This document shows, in pieces, positions 1 to 5,228 of a DNA stretch of 7,917 bases. This DNA comes from an uncultured Clostridia bacterium. Lineage in GTDB: Bacteria > Bacillota > Clostridia > Christensenellales > Maliibacteriaceae. The notes beneath the pieces were generated by a model, which was not told the DNA's origin, searched no databases, and saw only the letters and a program-made list of their open reading frames with translations. Both the position numbers and the translations under genes were made by a program. The first letter of the stretch is position 1, and the number at the start of each line of letters is the position of its first letter. Where the stretch lies: positions 1 to 7,917 of the forward strand of contig CAKTSO010000086.1 of the NCBI GenBank assembly GCA_934613185.1. The letters are read 5' to 3'.

Positions 1-1488
1 GATAAAGCCCGTGCGTCGGTCGTCCGCATACTCTTTTTTCACGCGGATCAGCTCTTTTTCGATCACGGACATGAGCTTTTTCTCGCTCTTCAGGATCGCT
101 TCCAGTTCCGCAATCAGCTTTAAGATCTCCGCGTATTCTTTTTTCAGTTCCTCGATCTGAAGCTGCGTTAGACGCTGCAGACGCATGTCCAAAATCGCCT
201 GTGCCTGAATCTGCGACAGATCAAAGCGCGCCATCAGTGCGTCGCGCGCCTTTGCGGGGTTTTCGCTGCCGCGGATGATGCGGATGACCTCGTCGATGTT
301 TTCCACGGCGATCATGAGACCGGCCAGGATATGCTCCCTCGCCTTCGCGCGCTCCAGTTCGTACTTCGTGCGGCGCGTGACGACGTTCTTTCGATGCTGA
401 ATGTAATACTCGTTGATCTGCCGCAGACCGAGCTGGCGTGGCTTTCCGCCCGCGATGGCCATCATGTTGACGCCGAAGGTCGTCTGAAGCGGGGTATATT
501 TATAAAGATAGGTCAGGATCTTTTCCGCGTCGGCATCTTTTTTCAGTTCGATCACGCCGCGGATACCCGTTCGGTCGGACTCGTCGCGCACGGCGGCAAT
601 CCCCGAAAGGATCTCTTTTTTATCCTGCGCAAGCTTGGCGATCTTCTCCAAAAGCGCGGATTTGGAGACCTGATAGGGAACCTCGGAGATAACGATAAGC
701 TGTTTTCCCGCCGCCGCCTTTTCGATCGTGCAGCGCGCGCGAAGCTGGATCTTGCCACGGCCGGTCTCGTAGGCGCGGGCGATCTCGTCGGTCTCGATGA
801 TCACGCCGCCGGTCGGGAAATCCGGGCCTTTGACATACTGCATCAACTCCGGGACGGTGATGTCTGGATTTTTGATCTGCGCAAGCACGCCATCGATCAC
901 TTCGCCCAAATTGTGCGGCGGGATGTTCGTCGCAATGCCGACGGCGATGCCCGACGCGCCGTTGACCAGAAGGTTCGGGAAACTCGCCGGCAAAAGGACG
1001 GGTTCTTTCAGCGTGTCGTCGAAGTTCAGCGCGAACGGCACGGTGTCTTTGTCGATATCGCGCAGCATTTCAAGCGCGAGCGGACGCAGGCGCGCTTCGG
1101 TATATCGCATTGCGGCGGCGGAATCGCCGTCGATCGAGCCGAAATTGCCGTGCCCGTCGACGAGCATCATGCGCATGGAAAAATCCTGTGCCAGACGCAC
1201 GAGCGCATCGTACACGGAAGTGTCCCCATGCGGATGATATTTACCCAGGCAGTCGCCCACAATACGCGCGCACTTGCGATGGGGCTTGTCCGGCCAAAGC
1301 GCCAGTTCGTTCATCGTGTATAAAATACGCCGCTGCACGGGTTTTAAGCCGTCCTCCACGCGCGGCAATGCGCGGTCGAGGATGACGTATTCCGCATACG
1401 GGATCATGGAAGAATGCATGACCTCTTCCATCGGACGGGTCAGGATCTTCTCCCCTTGCGGCGGCTGCGTTTGATTTTTTCTCGGCAT
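1..1488 (-). CDS. parC: DNA topoisomerase IV subunit A (ParC-type; GyrA paralogue), 3' end cut by window
   Basis: Type IIA topoisomerase cleavage subunit, which breaks and rejoins both strands of a DNA segment together with ParE. The frame reads from ATG at 1488 to the window edge without a stop, giving 496 residues. Seen: a GKYHPHGD motif (residues 82-89); the AAMRYTE motif with catalytic Tyr129; IPPHNLGE (189-196); GPDFPTGG (221-228), typical of the family; then the long helical coiled-coil/C-gate region ending near DRRTGFI at residue 496. The window therefore stops about where the catalytic core ends, and the C-terminal beta-pinwheel, including any GyrA box, is not visible. The start is set by GAGGGG 6 nt upstream, overlapping the end of parE. 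ParC rather than GyrA is inferred from the parE-parC gene order, the HRKCARIVGD variant and the ParE-like partner. A second gyrase-type pair cannot be excluded without the C-terminal domain. Confidence 0.88.
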   Translation of the reverse strand, partial: MPRKNQTQPPQGEKILTRPMEEVMHSSMIPYAEYVILDRALPRVEDGLKPVQRRILYTMNELALWPDKPHRKCARIVGDCLGKYHPHGDTSVYDALVRLAQDFSMRMMLVDGHGNFGSIDGDSAAAMRYTEARLRPLALEMLRDIDKDTVPFALNFDDTLKEPVLLPASFPNLLVNGASGIAVGIATNIPPHNLGEVIDGVLAQIKNPDITVPELMQYVKGPDFPTGGVIIETDEIARAYETGRGKIQLRARCTIEKAAAGKQLIVISEVPYQVSKSALLEKIAKLAQDKKEILSGIAAVRDESDRTGIRGVIELKKDADAEKILTYLYKYTPLQTTFGVNMMAIAGGKPRQLGLRQINEYYIQHRKNVVTRRTKYELERAKAREHILAGLMIAVENIDEVIRIIRGSENPAKARDALMARFDLSQIQAQAILDMRLQRLTQLQIEELKKEYAEILKLIAELEAILKSEKKLMSVIEKELIRVKKEYADDRRTGFI

Positions 1489-1491
1489 CGA

Positions 1492-3450
1492 TTACCCCTC
1501 CATGCGCTGAAACGCGTCTTCGCGGTTGAAGTCCGCGTATTCCCCGATGTATTCGCGCCGCGGCTCGACTTTGTCGCCCATGAGGACGGTGACCATGCGG
1601 TCGGCCTCGGCGGCATCCTCGATGCACACGCGCACAAGCGTGCGGTTCTGCGGATCGAGCGTCGTCTCCCAAAGCTGCTCGGGGTTCATTTCGCCCAGGC
1701 CTTTGTAGCGCTGAATCGAATAGTTTCGCTTCAGACGCGCCGTCGCCTGTTCCAGGCTTTTATCGTCATAATAATAGGAAGACTTCCCGCCGACGGTCAG
1801 GCGGTAAAGCGGCGGAACGCCCATATAGACATGCCCCTCGGTGATGAGCGGGCGCATATAGCGGAAAAAGAACGTCAAAAGGATCGCGCGGATATGCCCG
1901 CCGTCCTGATCGGCATCCGAAAGGATGATGACTTTATCATAGCGGAGGTTTTTCAGCGAGAAATCCTCGTCGATCCCCGTGCCGAGCGCCGTGATGATCG
2001 AGCGGAACTCGTCGTTGGCAAGCACCTCGTCCAGGCGCTTTTTCTCCGCGTTGAGCGGTTTCCCTCGAAGCGGCAGGATCGCCTGCGTGCGGCGGTCGCG
2101 GCCCTGTTTGGCGCTGCCGCCCGCCGAATCGCCCTCGACCAGAAACAGTTCGTTCTGCGACGCGTTGCGTCCCGTGCATGCGGCGAGCTTGCCGACGAGC
2201 TGCACGACGTCGAGCGAGTTTTTCTTTCGGGCGATCTCCTTCGCCTTTTTGGAAGCCACGCGCACGCGCGCCGCGGCGCGCGCCTTTTCGATCAGCATCG
2301 AGGCAAGCTCCGCGTTTCGAATGTCGTCGAGCCAGAGCGTCAGCTTTTCGACCACGACGGCTTCCACCGCCGTGCGCGCTTCCGTGTTGCCGAGGCGCGT
2401 TTTCGTCTGGCCCTCGAACTGGACGTTTTTCATATGGATCGACAATACGGCCGTCAGCCCGTCGCGGAAGTCTTCGCCGATGAGCGCGGCTTCCTTGTCT
2501 TTCAACATATTATTGCTTCGCGCGAACTCGTTGAACACGCGCGTCAGCCCGCCGCGAAGGCCGGTCTCATGCGTGCCGCCCTGGCTGGTCGGGATGTTAT
2601 TGACATAAGAAATGATATTTTCGCCGTAGGCGTCGGTGTACTGCATGGCGACGGCGACGCGGATGCCGCCGGAAATGCCCTCCAGATAGATCGGCGTCTC
2701 GTTGACGGGCGTCTTTCCGTTGACGGCATAGCGCACGAAATCGATCAATCCGCCTTCGAAGTGATACTCGCGCTTTTTTGGCTTGCCGTTTTCCTTGGCG
2801 CGTTCGTCGATGAGTATGAACGTCCCCGTCGGGTTCAAATACGCAAGTTCGCGCAGGCGGCGTGCGATCTGCTGCGCGTCAAACTTCGTCGTCTCGAACA
2901 TCTCGGGATCGGGATGGAACGTGACCTTCGTGCCGCGCTTTCGCACGGGGCCGACCATTTCCAGCGGCCCGTCCGGCTCGCCCGCATGGCAGGCGCCCTT
3001 TTCGTCGGTGTAACTGCGAAAATGCTGGCGATACAACCGCCCGTCGATGGCGACTTCGCAGGTCAATTCGCTGCAAAGCGCGTTGACGACGGACGCGCCC
3101 ACGCCGTGAAGGCCGCCGGAATATTCGTAATTGGCGTCACTGAACTTGCCGCCGGCGTGAAGCTGCGTGAATACGACCTCGACGCCGGAGACGCCGAGTT
3201 CCGGATGGATACCCACGGGAATGCCGCGGCCGTTGTCCTCGACGGACGCGCCGCCGTCGGCAAGAAGTGTGATCTTGACGTGATCGGCGTAGCCGTTCGC
3301 CGTTTCGTCGACGGCGTTGTCGACGATCTCCCACAAAAGATGATGAAGCCCGCGCGAATCCGTCGAGCCGATATACATGCCCGGGCGGCGTCGCACCGCC
3401 TCCAGGCCCTTTAAAACTTCAATATCCGCGGCGTTATAGCTGCCTGCCAT
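1492..3450 (-). CDS. parE: DNA topoisomerase IV subunit B (ParE-type ATPase/TOPRIM subunit)
   Basis: ATP-driven subunit of a type IIA topoisomerase; pairs with ParC. The protein is 652 aa, a normal length. Seen in order: a GHKL ATPase domain with Glu41 and Asn45 in WEIVDNAVDE (general base and Mg ligand by homology to E. coli GyrB E42/N46), Asp72 in EDNGRGIP, and the ATP-lid SGGLHGVG (111-118); a transducer domain to about residue 390; a TOPRIM domain with EGDSAGG (Glu439) and Asp512/Asp514/Asp516 in SDADQDGGHI; and the C-terminal QRYKGLGEMNPEQLWETT signature (580-597). AKQGRDR after EGDSAGGS, and GKPLNAEKKRLDEVLAN, resemble clostridial ParE more than GyrB (AKSGRDR), so ParE is favoured. The frame is open further upstream to 3543, but ATG 3450 has GGGAGG at the right distance, while ATG 3456 directly abuts that site. 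First gene of the parE-parC operon, with a likely extended -10 promoter at 3532-3540. Confidence 0.9.
   Translation of the reverse strand: MAGSYNAADIEVLKGLEAVRRRPGMYIGSTDSRGLHHLLWEIVDNAVDETANGYADHVKITLLADGGASVEDNGRGIPVGIHPELGVSGVEVVFTQLHAGGKFSDANYEYSGGLHGVGASVVNALCSELTCEVAIDGRLYRQHFRSYTDEKGACHAGEPDGPLEMVGPVRKRGTKVTFHPDPEMFETTKFDAQQIARRLRELAYLNPTGTFILIDERAKENGKPKKREYHFEGGLIDFVRYAVNGKTPVNETPIYLEGISGGIRVAVAMQYTDAYGENIISYVNNIPTSQGGTHETGLRGGLTRVFNEFARSNNMLKDKEAALIGEDFRDGLTAVLSIHMKNVQFEGQTKTRLGNTEARTAVEAVVVEKLTLWLDDIRNAELASMLIEKARAAARVRVASKKAKEIARKKNSLDVVQLVGKLAACTGRNASQNELFLVEGDSAGGSAKQGRDRRTQAILPLRGKPLNAEKKRLDEVLANDEFRSIITALGTGIDEDFSLKNLRYDKVIILSDADQDGGHIRAILLTFFFRYMRPLITEGHVYMGVPPLYRLTVGGKSSYYYDDKSLEQATARLKRNYSIQRYKGLGEMNPEQLWETTLDPQNRTLVRVCIEDAAEADRMVTVLMGDKVEPRREYIGEYADFNREDAFQRMEG
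1495..1500 (-). promoter_or_regulatory. Ribosome binding site of parC
   Basis: GAGGGG on the minus strand covers the last two sense codons of parE and stands 6 nt before the parC ATG at 1488. The parE stop TAA lies inside the spacer. This placement fixes the parC start and suggests that the two subunits are translated in coupled fashion from one mRNA. Confidence 0.75.
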
Positions 3451-3456
3451 TGCCAT

Positions 3457-3462
3457 CCTCCC
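3457..3462 (-). promoter_or_regulatory. Ribosome binding site that decides the parE start
   Basis: GGGAGG on the minus strand. Two in-frame ATGs follow: one at 3456 with no spacer, the other at 3450 with a 6-nt spacer. Only the second has usable spacing, so the protein starts MAGSYNAADIEV. Confidence 0.75.
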
Positions 3463-3531
3463 AAACGCTTTTTCCACATTATCTTGCACATGCGATAAAT
3501 TCCGCATACATGATGTCGATTTGCATTCCAT

Positions 3532-3540
3532 ATTATACCA
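3532..3540 (-). promoter_or_regulatory. Extended -10 promoter of the parE-parC operon
   Basis: The minus strand reads TGG-TATAAT: a perfect -10 hexamer (3537 down to 3532) preceded by the TGn extension. No good -35 lies 16-18 nt upstream; the hexamer at the 17-nt position reads AAAAGA. Extended -10 promoters do not need one. Transcription would start near 3525, leaving a leader of about 75 nt before the ATG at 3450. That leader contains a short inverted repeat, ATGCG-N8-CGCAT (3490-3507). Confidence 0.6.
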
Positions 3541-3600
3541 CACGCGTCAAGGGTTCTTTTGTGTGCACTATTTTAATAAGTAGCAATGCGCCGCCTCCTA

Positions 3601-3609
3601 TGGTAAAAT
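3601..3609 (+). promoter_or_regulatory. Extended -10 promoter of the DUF5685-dnaJ unit
   Basis: The plus strand reads TGG-TAAAAT: a TGn extension followed by a five-of-six match to TATAAT (3604-3609). At 17 nt upstream TAGCAA (3581-3586) matches TTGACA at only three of six positions. The predicted start near 3616 gives a leader of about 25 nt that includes the ribosome binding site. It faces away from the parE promoter, with 66 bp between the two -10 hexamers. Confidence 0.5.
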
Positions 3610-3626
3610 ATTGGCGTGTCGTGAAA

Positions 3627-3634
3627 AGGGAGGG
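3627..3634 (+). promoter_or_regulatory. Ribosome binding site that decides the TTG start of the DUF5685 gene
   Basis: AGGGAGGG is a near-ideal Shine-Dalgarno site ending 7 nt before TTG at 3642. The frame is open upstream to an ATG at 3450, but that would need translation across the whole divergent promoter region, and the protein it adds has no family resemblance. The TTG start yields MFGYV, the expected N-terminus of the family. Confidence 0.8.
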
Positions 3635-3641
3635 TTGTGCT

Positions 3642-4490
3642 TTGTTCGGATACGTCACGCCGCTTTCATGCGAATTGAAAGTGAAGCACTATGATCTGTA
3701 CCGCGCATTTTACTGCGGGCTTTGCCGCACGCTTGCGCGCGAATACGGTCCCGCCGCACGCGCCGCGCTCTCTTACGACTGTACGTTTCTGGCCGTCGTC
3801 TGCGCCGGACTCGCCGGCTTTCCCTCCCCGAAGTCCCGATTCTGCGTCTTCGAGCCGTTTCGCGGCAGGCGCGGATTCGTTCCCGGCTGCGAAGCGCTTC
3901 GCTATGCCGCCGCCGTCAACGTGCTTTTAACATCCGCGAAACTGGACGACGATGTGCGCGACGAGCATTCCGTTTCCGCTCGCGCCGCGATGACCGCATT
4001 GCGTCCCGCCGCAAAAAAAGCGCACACCGCTTATCCGCTCGTTTCGGTGCTTTTGGAAGACGGACTTTCCCGCCTGCACGCGCTGGAACAAGAAAACTGC
4101 GCGGATCCGGACGCGGTCTGTTCGGTTTTCGGCGCGATGCTCGGCGATCTGTTTCGCCTTTGCCCCGGCACGTCTTCCTTGCAGCGTGAATCGCTCGGCG
4201 AACTCGGGAATGCGCTCGGCCGCTGGATCTATCTTGCGGACGCGTGGGACGACCGCGAAAAAGACAGCAAAAGCGGCAGCTATAATCCGATGAACCTTTC
4301 GCATATCGCTCGCGGCGATGCGGCGTTTTTGCTGCACGCGCAGCTTTCGGCCGCGCAGCGAGCCGCCCAAACGATCGAATTTTCCCATTGCCGTGAATTG
4401 ATCGACAACATTCTGACGCTCGGCTGTTCCGACAGAACCGAATGTCTGCTCAAATCGGAGGAACCCGATGGATCCTTACAAGATTCTTGA
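3642..4490 (+). CDS. DUF5685 family protein, cysteine-rich, function unknown
   Basis: A 282-aa protein from a TTG start. I recognise the family by its opening (MFGYVTPLSCELKV, then YRAFYCGLCRTL at residues 20-31, then LSYDCTFLAVV at 43-53), which matches clostridial proteins annotated as DUF5685; no function is established. No signal peptide or clear membrane span is seen, so it is probably cytosolic and largely helical. It has thirteen cysteines, including a CxxC pair (Cys25, Cys28). Two acidic motifs stand out: LDDDVRD (101-107), containing DDxxD, and DAWDDREKD (200-208) followed by SGSYNP. These recall the paired Asp-rich motifs of trans-isoprenyl synthases and squalene/phytoene synthases; that is resemblance only and could be coincidental. 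The gene is transcribed divergently from parE, and its last 23 nt overlap the J-domain gene, so the two products are probably made together. Confidence 0.8.
   Translation: MFGYVTPLSCELKVKHYDLYRAFYCGLCRTLAREYGPAARAALSYDCTFLAVVCAGLAGFPSPKSRFCVFEPFRGRRGFVPGCEALRYAAAVNVLLTSAKLDDDVRDEHSVSARAAMTALRPAAKKAHTAYPLVSVLLEDGLSRLHALEQENCADPDAVCSVFGAMLGDLFRLCPGTSSLQRESLGELGNALGRWIYLADAWDDREKDSKSGSYNPMNLSHIARGDAAFLLHAQLSAAQRAAQTIEFSHCRELIDNILTLGCSDRTECLLKSEEPDGSLQDS
4457..4461 (+). promoter_or_regulatory. Ribosome binding site of the J-domain gene, inside the upstream gene
   Basis: GGAGG with a 6-nt spacer to ATG 4468. Site and start codon both lie within the DUF5685 coding sequence, which continues to 4490. 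Ribosomes finishing the upstream gene would cross this start, a layout consistent with translational coupling. Confidence 0.75.
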
Positions 4491-5049
4491 AGTCAGCCCC
4501 AGCGCGACGCCGGAGGAAATCCACGCGTCGTATCTTCGCCTCGTCAAAAAATACCATCCGGATCGCTATCCCGACGGGCCGCAGAAAGATTTTGCCACGG
4601 AGAAGATCAAGCAGATCAACGCCGCCTACGACATGCTTTCCGACAAAAAAGGTGCGTCGTCCGCTTCCTCTTATTCCGCTACAAACGCCGGGTCAGGCGC
4701 GCCGAGCGACGCAGCCGTATTCTCGCGCGTCCGCGATCTGATCCGAAGCGGGCAGCTGACCGCCGCCGCACATCTCCTCGATGCGATGAACACGCGAAGC
4801 GCACAGTGGTATTATCTTCGCGGCGTGATCTATCAAAAAAGCGGTTATTACGATCATGCCAAGCAATGTTACGCATCGGCCGTGTCTTCGGAACCGATGA
4901 ATGCGGAATACCGTCGCGCCTATGAATCGCTCGTCCAATCGGGCACGCCGTATGCTTCCGCCCCGGTCGAAAACGCGGACGGGTGCGATTTTTGCACGCT
5001 CTGCTCGATTTGCATGTGCATGAACATGTGCTCGCGCGGATGCCGCTGA
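4468..5049 (+). CDS. J-domain (DnaJ-like) protein with TPR-like region and Cys-rich C-terminal tail
   Basis: A 193-aa protein. Residues 1-60 form a J domain with the HPD motif at 30-32 (KKYHPDRYP) and the usual closing helix INAAYDMLSD (50-59). J domains stimulate the ATPase of DnaK-type Hsp70 chaperones. A Ser/Ala/Gly-rich linker follows (62-80). Residues 84-155 look like paired helices of the TPR kind (SAQWYYLRGVIYQKSGYYDHA, then YASAVSSEPMNAEYRRAYESL), which usually bind other proteins. The tail has seven cysteines in its last 21 residues (173, 176, 179, 182, 184, 188, 192), a likely metal-binding or redox element. The Gly/Phe region and classical DnaJ zinc-finger repeats are absent, so this is a specialised (class C) J-protein and not the housekeeping DnaJ; hence no gene symbol. 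It overlaps the DUF5685 gene by 23 nt, which suggests a shared task or client. Confidence is high for the J domain, moderate for TPR and low for the role. Confidence 0.85.
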   Translation: MDPYKILEVSPSATPEEIHASYLRLVKKYHPDRYPDGPQKDFATEKIKQINAAYDMLSDKKGASSASSYSATNAGSGAPSDAAVFSRVRDLIRSGQLTAAAHLLDAMNTRSAQWYYLRGVIYQKSGYYDHAKQCYASAVSSEPMNAEYRRAYESLVQSGTPYASAPVENADGCDFCTLCSICMCMNMCSRGCR

Positions 5050-5063
5050 TCCTCCGTGTCACG

Positions 5064-5083
5064 GCGCTCATGTGCGTTTTTTT
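5064..5083 (+). terminator. Possible weak intrinsic terminator after the J-domain gene
   Basis: A four-pair stem GCGC/GTGC (5064-5067 with 5072-5075, one G-T pair) closed by a TCAT loop is followed by G and then seven T (5077-5083). The T run is good but the stem is short, so termination may be partial. It lies 14 nt after the stop codon, where a terminator is expected. Confidence 0.35.
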
Positions 5084-5095
5084 AATCGAAATCGA

Positions 5096-5134
5096 AGCAA
5101 AGCCATTAACATTTGTCAAGAATCGTGCTTTGCT
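5096..5134 (+). repeat. Inverted repeat AGCAAAGC / GCTTTGCT in the dnaJ-trkA gap
   Basis: Perfect 8-bp arms at 5096-5103 and 5127-5134, separated by 23 nt and followed by a pyrimidine-rich stretch ending in four T (5140-5143). It could be a second, long-loop terminator for the upstream unit. Its loop holds another imperfect dyad, TTAACATTTGTCAA (5106-5119), whose arms are too close for an RNA hairpin and look more like a protein-binding palindrome. Confidence 0.4.
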
Positions 5135-5154
5135 CTTCCTTTTATGCGCACAGT

Positions 5155-5184
5155 TTGTTAAGATAGGTTACGTTTTCATTTAAC
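5155..5184 (+). promoter_or_regulatory. Candidate promoter of trkA-trkH (weak)
   Basis: TTGTTA (5155-5160) as -35 and TTTAAC (5179-5184) as -10, 18 nt apart, each match consensus at four of six positions. Nothing better was found in the 179-bp gap at a distance that leaves a leader ahead of the GAGGTG site. Read-through from the upstream unit is an alternative. Confidence 0.25.
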
Positions 5185-5188
5185 GATC

Positions 5189-5204
5189 GCTGTTACAGTA
5201 CAGC
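5189..5204 (+). repeat. Small inverted repeat GCTGT-N6-ACAGC before trkA
   Basis: Perfect 5-bp arms at 5189-5193 and 5200-5204, ending 12 nt before the trkA ribosome binding site. An inner CTGT-T-ACAG overlaps it. It could be an operator or a leader hairpin affecting trkA translation, or it could be chance. Confidence 0.3.
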
Positions 5205-5216
5205 AAAATGCATAAT

Positions 5217-5222
5217 GAGGTG
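5217..5222 (+). promoter_or_regulatory. Ribosome binding site that decides the TTG start of trkA
   Basis: GAGGTG with a 6-nt spacer to TTG 5229. The resulting N-terminus, MKIIIVGDGKVG, is the exact expected beginning of a TrkA Rossmann fold. The same GAGGTG precedes trkH. Confidence 0.8.
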
Positions 5223-5228
5223 TGAACA

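Noticed and set aside
1414..3414. A 666-codon open frame on the plus strand opposite parE, and a 330-codon one (331-1323) opposite parC
   Set aside because: Both lie antisense to well-conserved topoisomerase genes, lack family resemblance and sensible ribosome binding sites, and are Arg/Ala/His/Asp-rich as expected of mirror frames in G+C-rich codons.
3545..3550. TTGACG on the minus strand as a -35 element for parE
   Set aside because: It is only 7 nt from TATAAT, far too close; at 17 nt downstream of it the hexamer is AATGCA, not a -10. The TGn extension explains the promoter better.
3450..3641. A 64-codon N-terminal extension of the DUF5685 protein from ATG 3450
   Set aside because: It would cross both divergent promoters; the TTG at 3642 has a near-perfect ribosome binding site and gives the family N-terminus.
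4983..5183. A 66-codon hydrophobic open frame overlapping the end of the J-protein gene
   Set aside because: It has no plausible ribosome binding site, two thirds of its first half is an alternative frame of the Cys-rich tail, and it continues through the probable terminator.
5211..5216. CATAAT as a -10 element for trkA
   Set aside because: It adjoins the ribosome binding site, so transcription would begin at or beyond the start codon, and no -35 is suitably placed.
5050..5228. A c-di-AMP (ydaO-type) riboswitch before the potassium operon
   Set aside because: The gap is short and AT-rich, and I see none of the G-rich conserved blocks of that class; a covariance-model search would be decisive.
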